This document shows positions 17,960 through 28,431 of a stretch of 64,000 bases of DNA, piece by piece. A program made the position numbers and the translations under genes. How positions within the stretch are numbered: the first letter of the stretch is position 1; each line of letters begins with the position of its first letter. The notes beneath the pieces are model-generated. The model saw only the letters and a program-made list of their open reading frames with translations. It had not been told where the DNA came from and made no database searches. The DNA comes from Caryophanon latum (lineage in GTDB: Bacteria > Bacillota > Bacilli > Bacillales_A > Planococcaceae), in the NCBI RefSeq assembly GCF_001700325.1, contig NZ_MATO01000037.1, positions 1 to 64,000 on the forward strand, in the 5' to 3' direction.

Positions 17960-18075
17960 ATGTAATAGCGTGCGTTCTCCCTCTGTTTACTAGCATGCTA
18001 AGTTTCAATTGTGTCTCACAGGACATCATTAATTGAAGAATTATTCATCGCTCGGCGCAACGTTTAGCTTTCCTT

Positions 18076-19449
18076 TTATGAAAGTAACGCTTTCGCTGTT
18101 TGTAGCTGAATTTTCACTTGCTCAAAGCCTGTACCACCTAATGAATTACGACGACGAACGGCTGCCTCTGGTGCTAACACATCATAAATGTCTGCTTCAA
18201 TAAGCTCGCTTTCCTTCTTCATTTCCTCAAGTGGTAAGTCAAGTAAGTAAATGCCTTTTTGAATGCATGTGAATACAAGCTTACCTGTTACTTCATGTGC
18301 TTCACGGAACGGCATCCCTTTAGTTGCTAAGTAGTCCGCTAGCTCTGTTGCGTTTGAGAAGTCCGATTGTACAGCTTGCTCTAAGCGTGCCGTGTTAATC
18401 GTCATCGTGCGTACCATGCCTTCAAAGATTTTCAGTGAACCAAGAACTGTTTGCACTGTGTCAAACATGCCTTCTTTGTCCTCTTGCATATCTTTGTTAT
18501 ACGTAAGTGGCGTGCCTTTTAATACGGTTAATAAGCCCATTAAGTTGCCGTATACGCGACCTGATTTCCCTCGAATAAGCTCAGCCATATCTGGGTTTTT
18601 CTTTTGTGGCATAATGGATGATCCCGTTGAGAACGCATCGTCAAGCTCGATGAATTTAAACTCATCTGTTGACCATAAAATAATTTCTTCTGCAAAGCGT
18701 GATAAATGAGCCATCATTAATGAAGAATTCGATAAAAATTCAACGATGAAATCACGGTCACTTACTGCGTCCATTGAGTTTTGGTACACTTGCGAGAAGC
18801 CGAGTAGCTCCGCAGATTTTAAACGATCGATTGGGAAAGTCGTCCCCGCCATCGCCCCTGCACCAAGTGGTAAAATGTCAATGCGCTTTACCGACTCGCT
18901 GAAACGCTGCTTATCGCGCTCTAGCATCCAGAAATACGCCATTAAATGATGTGCAAACGAAATCGGTTGCGCACGTTGTAAATGCGTATAGCCTGGTGCA
19001 ATTGTTTCAACATTTTGCTCTGCTTTTTCTAAAATTGTCGCTTGGAAGTTTTCAATTAAGTCGATTACTTCTGCGACGCGTTTTTTTAAGAAAAGGTGCA
19101 TGTCTGTTGCCACTTGGTCGTTACGGCTACGTCCTGTATGCAGCTTGCCGCCTACTGGTCCGATTAAATCGATGAGCATTTTTTCAAGGTTTAAGTGAAT
19201 GTCCTCGTTTGCTACTGTAAACTCAAGCTCTCCAGCCTCTGCCTTCGTATTAAGCTCGCGTAAGCCACTAAGAATTTTTTCTACATCTTCAGTAGGTAAA
19301 ATGCCTTGTGCGCCTAACATCGTTACGTGTGCGATTGAACCTTCGATATCTTCCATTACTAACTGCTGGTCAAAGCCGATTGATGCGCCAAACTCGTCTA
19401 CCCAGCTTTCCGCTGACTTTTGGAAACGGCCACCCCATAATTTTGCCAT
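18076..19449 (-). CDS. argH: Argininosuccinate lyase
   Basis: A 457-residue enzyme of the fumarase/aspartase superfamily that splits argininosuccinate into arginine and fumarate, the last step of arginine synthesis. The family signature [12 protein letters not shown], with the catalytic serine loop, is intact, as are the SRNDQVATD and TGRSRNDQ region and the [10 protein letters not shown] block. The start at 19449 has AGGAG 8 bases upstream; a GTG nine bases earlier is possible but poorly spaced. It is second in the argG-argH operon. Normal length. Confidence 0.97.
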   Translation of the reverse strand: MAKLWGGRFQKSAESWVDEFGASIGFDQQLVMEDIEGSIAHVTMLGAQGILPTEDVEKILSGLRELNTKAEAGELEFTVANEDIHLNLEKMLIDLIGPVGGKLHTGRSRNDQVATDMHLFLKKRVAEVIDLIENFQATILEKAEQNVETIAPGYTHLQRAQPISFAHHLMAYFWMLERDKQRFSESVKRIDILPLGAGAMAGTTFPIDRLKSAELLGFSQVYQNSMDAVSDRDFIVEFLSNSSLMMAHLSRFAEEIILWSTDEFKFIELDDAFSTGSSIMPQKKNPDMAELIRGKSGRVYGNLMGLLTVLKGTPLTYNKDMQEDKEGMFDTVQTVLGSLKIFEGMVRTMTINTARLEQAVQSDFSNATELADYLATKGMPFREAHEVTGKLVFTCIQKGIYLLDLPLEEMKKESELIEADIYDVLAPEAAVRRRNSLGGTGFEQVKIQLQTAKALLS

Positions 19450-19509
19450 TGTGTACACTCCTATTTAAAAGGAAGAGCGACTCGCATGCGAATCGCTCAC
19501 TCCAAATCA

Positions 19510-20709
19510 TTATTTGTTGTTTTTTGCTACTTCTGCTGCTACAACTGTTGGCATACCGAATAATTCGATGAATCCTACTGCTGAAGCGTGGTTGAATTGG
19601 TCATGTTTAGAGTATGTTGCAAGCTCTTCAGAATATAAAGAGTTTGGTGATTTACGTCCTTCAACGATTACGTGCCCTTTATAAAGTTTCACACGTACTG
19701 TACCGTTAACGTATTGTTGCGTTTCTTTTAAGAACGCTTGTAATGCTGTACGGATTGGGTTGAACCATAAACCGTTATAGATGATTTCAGATAATTTGTG
19801 CTCGATCATTGGCTTGAAGTGTGCAAGCTCTTTTACAAGCGTAATATCTTCTAATTCTTTATGTGCTGTTAATAATACTTTCGCGCCTGGAATTTCGTAT
19901 ACTTCACGAGATTTAATACCAACTAAACGGTTTTCTACGTGGTCGATACGTCCAATACCGTGTGCGCCTGCTACTGTGTTTAATTCTTGGATTAAATCAG
20001 CTAGCTTCATTTCTTTACCGTTTAAAGAAACTGGCTTACCTGCTACGAATTCGATTTCTACGATTTCAGCTTCGTCTGGTGCGTTTTCAATAGATACTGT
20101 TAAACCGTAAGCTTCTTCTGGTGGTGCTACCCATGGATCTTCCATTACGCCCGCTTCGTTCGCACGGCCCCATAAGTTTTGGTCGATTGAGAATGGTGAG
20201 TCAAGTGTTGCAGGAATCGGAACACCGTGCTTAGCAGCGTATTCGATTTCTTCGTCGCGGCTCCAGCCCCACTCACGTACTGGTGCTAACACTTCTAAAT
20301 CTGGGTTTAATGCTTTAATTGCGATTTCAAAGCGAACTTGGTCGTTCCCTTTACCTGTGCAACCGTGTGCTACAGCGTCAGCGTTCGTTTCGTTTGCAAT
20401 TTCAACTAATTTTTTAGAAATTAACGGACGAGATAATGCTGATACTAATGGATACTTTTGCTCATACCAAGTGTGACCTTGTAATGAAACTAATACGAAA
20501 TCTTCTGCGAACTCGTCTTTTGCATCGATCATGTGAGACTCGATTGCGCCAACTTGAAGTGCTTTGTTTTTGATGAACTCTAAATCTTTTCCTTCACCAA
20601 CGTCTAAGCATACTGCGATAACGTCCCATCCTTGTTCTTTTAACCACGGAATTGCTACTGAAGTATCAAGACCGCCTGAATATGCAAGTACTACTTTTTT
20701 GTTTGCCAT
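19510..20709 (-). CDS. argG: Argininosuccinate synthase
   Basis: A 399-residue ATP-dependent ligase joining citrulline and aspartate. The N-type pyrophosphatase loop [11 protein letters not shown] is at residues 8-18, and the conserved [13 protein letters not shown] segment follows. The ATG at 20709 has GGAGG at 10 bases and matches the family N-terminus; a longer frame reaches 20790 but has no homologous sequence. It is first in argG-argH, separated by 60 bases. No carbamoyltransferase or early arginine genes are near, so citrulline must come from loci elsewhere. Confidence 0.97.
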   Translation of the reverse strand: MANKKVVLAYSGGLDTSVAIPWLKEQGWDVIAVCLDVGEGKDLEFIKNKALQVGAIESHMIDAKDEFAEDFVLVSLQGHTWYEQKYPLVSALSRPLISKKLVEIANETNADAVAHGCTGKGNDQVRFEIAIKALNPDLEVLAPVREWGWSRDEEIEYAAKHGVPIPATLDSPFSIDQNLWGRANEAGVMEDPWVAPPEEAYGLTVSIENAPDEAEIVEIEFVAGKPVSLNGKEMKLADLIQELNTVAGAHGIGRIDHVENRLVGIKSREVYEIPGAKVLLTAHKELEDITLVKELAHFKPMIEHKLSEIIYNGLWFNPIRTALQAFLKETQQYVNGTVRVKLYKGHVIVEGRKSPNSLYSEELATYSKHDQFNHASAVGFIELFGMPTVVAAEVAKNNK

Positions 20710-20780
20710 AATAATATTGCCTCCAACTTTATATGTGATTTCATGTATGTTTATACGTTTTCTTAAAACTTTATACACGA

Positions 20781-20809
20781 ATAATAGCATGTAATAAAAA
20801 TAAGTTCAA
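20781..20809 (-). promoter_or_regulatory. Promoter of argGH
   Basis: On the minus strand TTGAAC (20804-20809), a 17-base spacer and TATTAT (20781-20786). The surrounding AT-rich sequence could hold ArgR/AhrC boxes, but I could not identify one with confidence. Confidence 0.75.
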
Positions 20810-20955
20810 GTGTATTTTTATAAAAAAACAAATTTTTTCTTCATAAAAATGACACGTAAAAACAGCGATACAGCTCCTACTCGTTTGCGCTTTATTTTTC
20901 TACAATATGCATGCTTCATATAAAGATGCACTTGTCGCCTTTTATGCATTTAAAC

Positions 20956-20998
20956 GAAAAAGCTGTGCTTATTGTCGATGTTGACGTTTCACACAGCT
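20956..20998 (-). terminator. Terminator of the seven-helix membrane protein
   Basis: On the minus strand AGCTGTG ... CACAGCT, with an inner GTC/GAC pairing, followed by TTTTTCG. Confidence 0.7.
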
Positions 20999-21013
20999 CC
21001 TTTGCTCAATCAT

Positions 21014-21700
21014 TTAATTTTCCTGCTGTCGCGCGCGATCTTTATTTGGAAATCCATATCGTAATCTACGTGCAAAGCGCTTCGTCATAAAGAGCGTAAC
21101 GATAAATAATAGCTCTACTACATTTAGCCACACATCGCTTATTGCTGGCAGCGGCACGATGTTTATAATCGTTATGCCGACAACGCCCGCGAAAAACGAA
21201 AGCCACTTGTATTTCAACCACATGCTAATGCTACAAATAAGTAACGCGACCGTGACGAATAATAGCATGACCGGAATTTGAATGCTCGGATCTTCATAAC
21301 GCAGCACACCGTAATCATTTACGACGTATAGCTCTAGCTCGCGAACAGATAAAATCATCTCAATGCTCATCAGCACGAGCGTATACAATACTGCTAATAA
21401 AAATACATAATTTCGCTGCGCCCACTCTACGTTCGCCTCGCGCAAAATTGCAACCGCGAAAATGACGAGCAGTGGTGTCACAAGTGCTTGCAGTACAAAG
21501 CGCATGTAATTCATATAATATAACGTTTCGCCTTCACCAATCCAATTGCCAATAAACATAACGGCACTTTCATAAGCGAGTGCAATTAATATGACGTATA
21601 GCACGTTACTCCAAACGAAGCGTGGTTCCGCTCGCTGTAGCAACCAAATGATTAACCCAATATATATGACGGCGATTATACCGTACAAAATGGCATCCAT
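21014..21700 (-). CDS. Multi-pass membrane protein of unknown function
   Basis: A 228-residue protein with about seven hydrophobic helices and a basic C-terminal tail (KRFARRLRYGFPNKDRARQQ), which suggests a cytoplasmic C-terminus. No transport or enzyme signature is visible. The start follows AAGGAGTGACGAT. It is a single-gene unit between the argGH promoter and an SDR gene. Confidence 0.68.
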   Translation of the reverse strand: MDAILYGIIAVIYIGLIIWLLQRAEPRFVWSNVLYVILIALAYESAVMFIGNWIGEGETLYYMNYMRFVLQALVTPLLVIFAVAILREANVEWAQRNYVFLLAVLYTLVLMSIEMILSVRELELYVVNDYGVLRYEDPSIQIPVMLLFVTVALLICSISMWLKYKWLSFFAGVVGITIINIVPLPAISDVWLNVVELLFIVTLFMTKRFARRLRYGFPNKDRARQQEN

Positions 21701-21768
21701 ATCGTCACTCCTTCATCAATACGTCCCTCTTCCATTTTCCACGACAAAAACGAAAAAACAACAAAAAT

Positions 21769-22509
21769 TTATTTTTTTTCAAAAAAAGGCTTCGCTACTT
21801 TTTCAAATAGCGCCGGCGCAATCGCATACAGCTTGCTCGACAACCCCATGACGCGCGGCAAGTTCACTTCACGCTTTTTCGTACGCATCAGCTTCACCAC
21901 TTCATCGGCAACGACTTCCGGTGACAATAGGAAACGTCCGAGCGATTGCTTATAGCGTCCGCTTTTGTCGGCGTGGTCGATAAATGGCGTATCAATTGGT
22001 CCGGGATGAATCGCACTTACAATGATCCCTTCCTTTTGTAGCTCCATGCGCAAACCGTTCACGTAACCGACGATTGCAAATTTCGTCGCCGCATACACGC
22101 TCGCTTTTGGCGTTGGCACTTTTCCTGCTTGTGAGCCGACGAAAATGAGCTGGCTGCCGTGTGACATATTAGGAACGAGTGCGCGAACGAAATGCATCGG
22201 CGCACGCACGTTCACGTCTAGCATCGCATCTATGTCGTCATGTGACATCGTTGCAGCCGTTTGAAATGTGCCGACACCTGCTGAAAAAATAACGACGTCT
22301 AGTCGCGGCAATGATTGTGCAACATGAGCAATCGCAGTCGGCTCACGCAAATCTGCCTCCATCGCAATCGCGCCAAGCTTTTTCAATGTCGCTAATGTGC
22401 TAGCATTTCGTCCTGTTGCGTACACTGTATGCCCATTTGCAATACATTGTTTTGCAACGAGTAAGCCAACGCCACTCGTTGCACCTGTAATAAAAATTGT
22501 TTTTTTCAT
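21769..22509 (-). CDS. Short-chain dehydrogenase/reductase
   Basis: A 246-residue NAD(P)-dependent oxidoreductase of the classical SDR family: nucleotide loop TGATSGVG near the N-terminus, the NxG-like SAGVG stretch, the catalytic Ser in FVGSQAG and the YAATK pair of the active site. The Arg in YATGRN after strand 2 favours NADP. The substrate is not readable. It lies 3 bases downstream of the metallo-hydrolase gene on the same strand, so the two are an operon. Confidence 0.9.
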   Translation of the reverse strand: MKKTIFITGATSGVGLLVAKQCIANGHTVYATGRNASTLATLKKLGAIAMEADLREPTAIAHVAQSLPRLDVVIFSAGVGTFQTAATMSHDDIDAMLDVNVRAPMHFVRALVPNMSHGSQLIFVGSQAGKVPTPKASVYAATKFAIVGYVNGLRMELQKEGIIVSAIHPGPIDTPFIDHADKSGRYKQSLGRFLLSPEVVADEVVKLMRTKKREVNLPRVMGLSSKLYAIAPALFEKVAKPFFEKK

Positions 22510-22512
22510 AAC

Positions 22513-23457
22513 TCACCCTATTAATGTGTAATAAATTTGTTGTTCGTTGTGCTGCTTAATATGTTGCTGATGCACTAAATAATCAAGCTGTCCAATCGTT
22601 TCAGATAACGTCAATGCCGGCTGCTTTTCAAACACCGGACCAAACAGCAGTTTCGCAAGCTGTGGTGCGCTATACGTTTCATGTGCTTTAAAAAAATGCA
22701 GCAGCTTCATTGCGCGTTCATGCTGTTGCTTGCGAATACCTTTTATGCGCGCAGCTACATCTTGTATCGGCTGCCCATGCCCAGTATAAAGCGTGTCAAT
22801 GTGTAACGTATTCACATGCGCGAGCGATTCATGGTAGCGCAACAGCGATGAATCTCGGCGAAACGACAAGTCAAGCGGTGGCTCAATAAACGGGTTTGGC
22901 GTAATCGTATCTAAAATTAAATCCCCGCCGAAGCTGACACCGCTTTCTTCATTTACATAAACGAAATGGCTTTGACTATGTCCAGGCGTATAATGCGCAA
23001 CAAAGCCTAGCATGCCCGGCACGTCCTGTAAGTGCTGTAGCGGCGTCGTCACCGGCTTCGCACCAAAATGCGGCATGTCTGACGCCAAAAAATCACGCAG
23101 CATTTGCTCTGCTCCAAAAATGCCGTGCTGCTGTAGTAGCTGAATATGATACGCCTCATAATAGGAAATAAACGCTTCAGTCGGCTGCAAAAAATGATTG
23201 CAATACGCATGACCGATGACGTCTGCTCGTTCAAACAAATCGACGAGCCCACAATGATCCGGATGATGATGCGTCAAAAGCACTTGCTCAACGTCTGCTA
23301 ACGTATACCCCCATTCGCGCAGTGCCGCTTCCATTTGCGCTTTCCCTTCCTCACTTTTAAAGCCCGCATCAACGACCGTTAACGTATCCCCTTTTGTTAT
23401 AAATACGTTGACGACGTTTCGGTAAATGGTCGGTATCGCTACTTGTTTGATTTCCAT
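22513..23457 (-). CDS. Metallo-beta-lactamase-fold hydrolase
   Basis: A 314-residue protein with the metal-binding motif LLTHHHPDHCGL, a later GHSQSHF histidine and the downstream GGDLIL aspartate, followed by a C-terminal helical domain of about 80 residues typical of the glyoxalase-II-like/LACTB2-type subgroup. The start at 23457 (AAGGGGTG, 7 bases) gives the normal N-terminus; the longer frame to 23508 does not. It is the first gene of an operon with the SDR enzyme. Substrate unknown. Confidence 0.86.
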   Translation of the reverse strand: MEIKQVAIPTIYRNVVNVFITKGDTLTVVDAGFKSEEGKAQMEAALREWGYTLADVEQVLLTHHHPDHCGLVDLFERADVIGHAYCNHFLQPTEAFISYYEAYHIQLLQQHGIFGAEQMLRDFLASDMPHFGAKPVTTPLQHLQDVPGMLGFVAHYTPGHSQSHFVYVNEESGVSFGGDLILDTITPNPFIEPPLDLSFRRDSSLLRYHESLAHVNTLHIDTLYTGHGQPIQDVAARIKGIRKQQHERAMKLLHFFKAHETYSAPQLAKLLFGPVFEKQPALTLSETIGQLDYLVHQQHIKQHNEQQIYYTLIG

Positions 23458-23581
23458 CGTCCTACACCCCTTCGCACTGAATGTTGATTCATTACGATAA
23501 GTGTACACGTTTTTTTTGCGTACGTCATTGACGAGCGTTTCGTTGTATTGTTAGTATGACGATAACGAGGAGGAGTTTTTC

Positions 23582-24391
23582 ATGAATATATTATTTATTG
23601 GCGCTGGCTCAATGGCCGAGGCGCTGCTGCGTGGTTGGGTACAACAAGACGTTGTATTACCACAAAACATTTACGTAACGAACCGCTCAAATAAAGAACG
23701 TTTAAGCGAGCTACAAGCGAAATACGGTGTGAATATTTTTAGCGACAACGCACAGTTCGCTCAAATGGATTTAATCGTACTTGCGATGAAGCCAAAAGAT
23801 GCTGAAACAAGCTTACAAGCAATTCAACAACACGTTGCCCCACATACAATCGTCGTATCGGTGCTTGCAGGCATTCCGGTAGCGACAATTGAACGCTTTA
23901 TCGGCAAGCGCTCGATTGCACGCGTCATGCCAAATACATCCGCATCTCTTGGCATGAGCGCAAGCGGCATTGCCTTTAACGACGCGATGACGGACGAACA
24001 AAAAAGTTATTGCTTAACGCTTGTAGCAGCAGTCGGCAAAGTTGTGGAAGTAACAGAGGAGCAGCTACACGCTGTAACTGCTTTATCTGGCAGTGGCCCT
24101 GCATACATTTATTATATGATGGAAGCGTTCTTTCATGCCGGAGAACAGCTTGGCCTCGATAAAGAAACGGTGCGCACGTTAATGACTCAAACCGTAGCAG
24201 GCTCAGCAGCGATGCTTGAAACGCTTGGCGAAGAACCAGCTGTATTACGCAAGCAAGTAACATCACCAGGTGGCACGACGGAAGCAGGTATTGGCGTTCT
24301 TGAGGCACATCACGTCAAAGCGGCCATTGAAGCGTGCGTTTATCGCGCAGCTGCTCGATCAGAGGAACTCGCAAAAACTACAAAAGCATAA
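23582..24391 (+). CDS. proC: Pyrroline-5-carboxylate reductase
   Basis: A 269-residue enzyme that reduces pyrroline-5-carboxylate to proline with NAD(P)H. The N-terminal nucleotide-binding loop FIGAGSMAEA and the C-terminal signature ALSGSGPAYIYYMMEA and TSPGGTTEAGI are intact. The ATG follows GAGGAGG. It is a single gene closed by a strong terminator; proA and proB are not nearby. Confidence 0.95.
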   Translation: MNILFIGAGSMAEALLRGWVQQDVVLPQNIYVTNRSNKERLSELQAKYGVNIFSDNAQFAQMDLIVLAMKPKDAETSLQAIQQHVAPHTIVVSVLAGIPVATIERFIGKRSIARVMPNTSASLGMSASGIAFNDAMTDEQKSYCLTLVAAVGKVVEVTEEQLHAVTALSGSGPAYIYYMMEAFFHAGEQLGLDKETVRTLMTQTVAGSAAMLETLGEEPAVLRKQVTSPGGTTEAGIGVLEAHHVKAAIEACVYRAAARSEELAKTTKA

Positions 24392-24398
24392 ACAACAC

Positions 24399-24434
24399 AA
24401 AACGCTACAAAGGGAAACCTTTTAGCGTTTTTTT
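24399..24434 (+). terminator. Terminator of proC
   Basis: AACGCTACAAAGG pairs with CCTTTTAGCGTT around a GAAA loop and continues into seven Ts. Confidence 0.88.
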
Positions 24435-24530
24435 ACGAATCGTTAATAAATTTGAGACCTTCCTTTCACATGACACGTATATAGTAAAAAGCAGTATATT
24501 TGCTGCAATCGACTACAAAGGGGAGTTTTG

Positions 24531-25427
24531 ATGCTAAAGCTTGAAAACGTCGTCAAACGCTACAAAGATTTCATAGCCGTCGATCATTTATCGTTCGACA
24601 TGGCACGCGGTGAAATTTTCGGCTTAATCGGACAAAACGGCGCGGGCAAAACGACAACATTTCGTATGATTTTAGATTTACAAAATACGACGGAAGGAAC
24701 GATTACGTGGGATGGTAAGCCAATTAAGTCCATCAATCGTGACTGGCTCGGCTATTTACCAGAGGAGCGCGGCATTTTCCCGACGATGAAAGTCGAGGAG
24801 CAGCTGCTTTATTTAGGAGAGCTGCGCGGCATGACAAAACGTGACGCAAAGGAGCAAGTAAACTTTTGGATTGAGCGCTTTGAGCTAGAGGAAAAACGAA
24901 AAGATAAAGCGGAGACGCTATCAAAAGGGAATCAGCAAAAAGTACAGCTCATCGCAAGCTTTCTTCACCGCCCGAAGTTTTTAATTTTAGATGAGCCGTT
25001 TAGTGGACTCGATCCAGTAAACAAAGATTTATTAAAGCATGCGATTTTACTATTAAAGGAGCGCGGCACGACGATTTTATTTTCAAGCCACCAAATGGAA
25101 AACGTCGAGGAGCTATGCGATCATTTATGTATTTTAAAGCGCGGCAAGTCGTTGTTTGCTGGCAGCTTGCTCGATTTAAAAAAGCAATACGGCAAAGTGA
25201 AGCTGCGCGTACGCACAAATACGACTGCCTCAGAACTTGCATTACTCCCTGGTGTGCACCACGTCGAGCAAGTGCGTGATGAGTTTATACTATCGCTACA
25301 AGATGAGCAGCATGCAAAGGCGATTTTTGATGTGCTAAGCGGCGGGCAATTTATTGAAAAGTTTAGCTTAGATTATTTATCGCTCGATGACATTTTCAAA
25401 TTGAAAGTAGGTGCACACGATGTCTAA
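24531..25427 (+). CDS. ABC exporter ATP-binding subunit (YhaQ/NatA-like)
   Basis: A 298-residue ATPase with Walker A GQNGAGKTT (about residues 34-42), a signature region LSKGNQQKVQ (variant of LSGGQ), Walker B LILDEPFSGLDP and the switch histidine in FSSHQ. A C-terminal extension of about 80 residues is typical of the NatA/YhaQ group that pairs with a two-component permease. The ATG at 24531 has AAAGGGGAG upstream; a TTG one codon earlier is possible. It overlaps the permease gene by 8 bases. Substrate unclear; sodium, drug or antimicrobial export are all described for relatives. Confidence 0.88.
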   Translation: MLKLENVVKRYKDFIAVDHLSFDMARGEIFGLIGQNGAGKTTTFRMILDLQNTTEGTITWDGKPIKSINRDWLGYLPEERGIFPTMKVEEQLLYLGELRGMTKRDAKEQVNFWIERFELEEKRKDKAETLSKGNQQKVQLIASFLHRPKFLILDEPFSGLDPVNKDLLKHAILLLKERGTTILFSSHQMENVEELCDHLCILKRGKSLFAGSLLDLKKQYGKVKLRVRTNTTASELALLPGVHHVEQVRDEFILSLQDEQHAKAIFDVLSGGQFIEKFSLDYLSLDDIFKLKVGAHDV

Positions 25428-26652
25428 GTTTCTCATTTTAATGAAAACGTCATATAAGCAAAAGGTGACGTCGAAATCATTTTTATTCGGTACACTTCTT
25501 TATTTACTCGTCTTAACAGGTGCAGCATTTTGGCCACAAATTAGCGCGGCATTGTTTAACGACGAGGCACAAATTGTTACGGTCGTAAATGAAACAGGCA
25601 GCGATTTGCAAGAACTACTCATCTCGAGCGACGATTTTATATATACATTCGTCGATACGAACATTGATGACGTCACAAAGAATATTGGAAAAGATGACAT
25701 CACCCTTCACATTACCGATGAAAACGGCGTGCTCTCAGCAAATTTATATAGCTTCGACCCGCTGCCGTTAAACGACGAAACAGCCATTTTAAGCACGCTT
25801 GACTATGCAAATAAAATTTACGCGGTGCAGCAGCTTAATTTAACGGCTGAGGACGCAAACAATATTTTAAACGCCGTGCCAATGACAAAGACAACCGTTT
25901 TAAATGAAGATGTTAATAATAATAAATCAGAGGGTGCAAAATCTGCTGGTGTGTGGATTTCATACGTTGTCGGCGTCATCATTTTCGCCTTCATTATGAC
26001 GTACTTAACGATGATCATTACAGAGGTAGCATCAGAAAAAGGTTCACGCGCACTCGAAATGCTGCTCGTGTCGATCAAACCGACGACCCATTTTAACGCA
26101 AAAATCGCCGCTATTTTCGCCCTTGCTTTAACACAAGGTGCGGTTATCGGGCTTTACGGCTTCACCGTTTTCAACTTCACTGGAGACGGGCAAGCGATGG
26201 ACGTCATGCAAACCATTTTCGCGGACGTAAGCAGCACGTACATGTTCTTCACGCTCGCTTTTTTAATCGGCACTGTACTGCTATACGTTATTATCGGCGC
26301 ATTATTTGGCTCCCTCGTGGCAAAAGTAGAGGAAGCAAACCAAGTGATGTCACCAATTATGATGGTGACGCTCGCTGGCTTTTACATTATGCTGTCAGGT
26401 ACGTTCAACCCAGATACGCTACTTATTACAATTTCAAGCTTCATTCCACTCATATCCGGTATGGTGCTACCCCTTCGTTTAGCCGGCACCGATATGTCCA
26501 TAATCGAAGCGTGGATTTCGCTCGGCATTTTAATGACATCGATTATCGTGTTATATGCGATGAGCTTATCATTTTACAAGCGCGCCGTCTTAACATATTC
26601 AACAGGTGGCTTACTGCAAAAAATAAAAACGATTTTAAAAGTGACAAGTTAA
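25420..26652 (+). CDS. ABC exporter permease subunit (YhaP/NatB-like)
   Basis: A 410-residue permease: a first membrane helix (about 20-38), a large external domain (about 40-170), then five or six helices with the intracellular segment ASEKGSRALEMLLVSIKPTTHFNAKI typical of the ABC-2/NatB group. The start at ATG 25420 overlaps the ATPase stop, indicating translational coupling; a GTG at 25411 would add three residues. The two genes form the complete transporter unit. Confidence 0.87.
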   Translation: MSKFLILMKTSYKQKVTSKSFLFGTLLYLLVLTGAAFWPQISAALFNDEAQIVTVVNETGSDLQELLISSDDFIYTFVDTNIDDVTKNIGKDDITLHITDENGVLSANLYSFDPLPLNDETAILSTLDYANKIYAVQQLNLTAEDANNILNAVPMTKTTVLNEDVNNNKSEGAKSAGVWISYVVGVIIFAFIMTYLTMIITEVASEKGSRALEMLLVSIKPTTHFNAKIAAIFALALTQGAVIGLYGFTVFNFTGDGQAMDVMQTIFADVSSTYMFFTLAFLIGTVLLYVIIGALFGSLVAKVEEANQVMSPIMMVTLAGFYIMLSGTFNPDTLLITISSFIPLISGMVLPLRLAGTDMSIIEAWISLGILMTSIIVLYAMSLSFYKRAVLTYSTGGLLQKIKTILKVTS

Positions 26653-26800
26653 TTGTGACGTAAAATAAGCGCCATCTCACGCATTTACGCGTTTATGCCG
26701 CTTTCTCCAAAACTTCAATTGTATATTAATTGACTTCAATGAATCGCCACACATTTTCATCGAATTTTCAAAAAATTTTATGCTATACTGAATGTAACGA

Positions 26801-26832
26801 AAAAGAGATGCCCATACTTTTGGAGCATCTCT
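26801..26832 (-). terminator. Terminator of the first universal stress protein gene
   Basis: On the minus strand AGAGATGC ... GCATCTCT followed by TTTTTCG. Confidence 0.8.
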
Positions 26833-26853
26833 CGTTTCATTTTATCGACTTGT

Positions 26854-27315
26854 TTATGTAAGGAAACGCTCAGGTGTGCGCACAACGAGTACGTCACAGC
26901 CGGATGAGCGAATGATATTGTCTGATACCGAGCCGATTAAAAAGCGCTCAATACGATTTAAACCCGTCGCACCGCAAATGACTAAATCCGTTTCCGATAA
27001 CGTCGCAAATTTTTTCACAAGTGCCTGCTTTGGCGAACCTTGCTCAACAATTACTTGTACGTTTTCCACACCGTAACTTGCTGCACGTTCCTTATACGTC
27101 GCAAGCATATCCTCTGCATATTCTACTGCGCGCTCCATGTTCGCTCCGTCCCCATAATCCATTGAAATCGTTGCCCGCTGATCAACAATATGAATTAAAC
27201 ATAAATGTGAACCTGCGTTACGCTTTGTAATACCTACTGCCTTCTCAAACGCAAATTCCGCCTCTTTTGATCCATCAACTGCTACATAAATATTTTCATA
27301 TGTAAATACCGTCAT
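26854..27315 (-). CDS. UspA-family universal stress protein (copy 1)
   Basis: A 153-residue single-domain protein with the nucleotide-binding motif G-x2-G-x9-G-S (GATGLNRIERFLIGS) near the C-terminus and the DGS loop near the N-terminus, so it should belong to the ATP-binding class. The start follows AAGGGG. It lies just downstream of azlD on the same strand, possibly by read-through. Two further copies lie at 35269 and 61026. The physiological trigger cannot be read from the sequence. Confidence 0.9.
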   Translation of the reverse strand: MTVFTYENIYVAVDGSKEAEFAFEKAVGITKRNAGSHLCLIHIVDQRATISMDYGDGANMERAVEYAEDMLATYKERAASYGVENVQVIVEQGSPKQALVKKFATLSETDLVICGATGLNRIERFLIGSVSDNIIRSSGCDVLVVRTPERFLT

Positions 27316-27333
27316 GTCCCAACACCCCTTTAA

Positions 27334-27654
27334 TTAAATTATGATTCGCAAGCACGCCATCGTTACGACACCGACAACGACCGTAAGCGACAAGCTTTTC
27401 GTCCAAATTGCTACGACAAATGTCGGCACGAGCGCGACTGCATGCAGCCAGTTAATCGTTACAAATCGTTCTTCTACTTGAAAAATCGTTTCAAATACGA
27501 GTGCACTCAATATACATACAGGTATGTACTGCAACCAGCGTAATACGATTGGTGGTAATGTCACCGTCCGCACAACTAAAAACGGTAGCATGCGCGGTAA
27601 CCATGTTACAACCATACACCCAACAATTAATAGAAGCATCGTCATCGTCGTCAT
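27334..27654 (-). CDS. azlD: AzlD branched-chain amino acid exporter small subunit
   Basis: A 106-residue protein with four hydrophobic segments and the AzlD-type WLPRMLPF motif near residues 18-25. It works with AzlC to export branched-chain amino acids and their toxic analogues. Its ATG overlaps the azlC stop (ATGA), which signals translational coupling. Length is typical. Confidence 0.9.
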   Translation of the reverse strand: MTTMTMLLLIVGCMVVTWLPRMLPFLVVRTVTLPPIVLRWLQYIPVCILSALVFETIFQVEERFVTINWLHAVALVPTFVVAIWTKSLSLTVVVGVVTMACLRIII

Positions 27655-28361
27655 GTGTCACGCATCACTCCAATCGTCGCACCAATAAGTGTACTCGCAA
27701 GAACTGCTAAATGACTTGGCAGTATGTATAACAAGCCGTACAGTAAAAGAGCAACGATGCCACAAAGCGTGACGTAATGCATCAGCTTTTCTTTCTTCGT
27801 TGCTTGTAAGTTCAGTACGAGTAACGCTGCAAACATCGCGACAAGCGCAAAATCTAAGCCGAATTGCTCCGCGCTAGGGATGTATGCACCAACGACTGCC
27901 CCTGCTGTACACGATGCAACCCATACAACGTACGCCGTTACATTCAATCCGTCCATCCAGTTGCCACCAAGCCTTTTTTCCTTCGCAAGCTTCGTCACTG
28001 CTACGCCAAACGTTTCATCCGTCAATAGCGTACCAAAACCTACGCTACGTAACGGCGAATAGTGTGTTAAATATGGCGCAACGGTTAGCGACATAAGCAA
28101 GTGGCGTAAATTGACGACAAATACTGTAATGATGATGACCGACATTGGTGCACCAGCTACGTACAGCCCACAAAAAATAAATTGTGCCGATCCTGCATAA
28201 ACAAGCGCTGAAAGTAAAAATACTTCAAAGACCGTCAAATGCGATGCCATACCGACAACACCAAAGGCAAGGCCAATGCTAATATATCCAAGTAGCGTCG
28301 GAATACAATCGCGCACACCTTGCATAAACGTATCACTCGTTTGTACCGTCTGCTCCATCAT
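27651..28361 (-). CDS. azlC: AzlC branched-chain amino acid exporter large subunit
   Basis: A 236-residue membrane protein with about seven helices and the AzlC features PTLLGYISIGLAFGVVG and the later YAGSAQFIFCGL and TDETFGV blocks. With AzlD it forms a two-subunit exporter of leucine-type amino acids; related pairs export other compounds. The ATG follows GGATGTGAG. Either of two adjacent ATG codons could be used. Confidence 0.92.
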   Translation of the reverse strand: MMEQTVQTSDTFMQGVRDCIPTLLGYISIGLAFGVVGMASHLTVFEVFLLSALVYAGSAQFIFCGLYVAGAPMSVIIITVFVVNLRHLLMSLTVAPYLTHYSPLRSVGFGTLLTDETFGVAVTKLAKEKRLGGNWMDGLNVTAYVVWVASCTAGAVVGAYIPSAEQFGLDFALVAMFAALLVLNLQATKKEKLMHYVTLCGIVALLLYGLLYILPSHLAVLASTLIGATIGVMRDT

Positions 28362-28431
28362 CTCACATCCTTTGTCGCTATTGTAACGAACTTTCCTTAT
28401 TTTCTCAATATTCTTTCAAAAAAACAGCTCT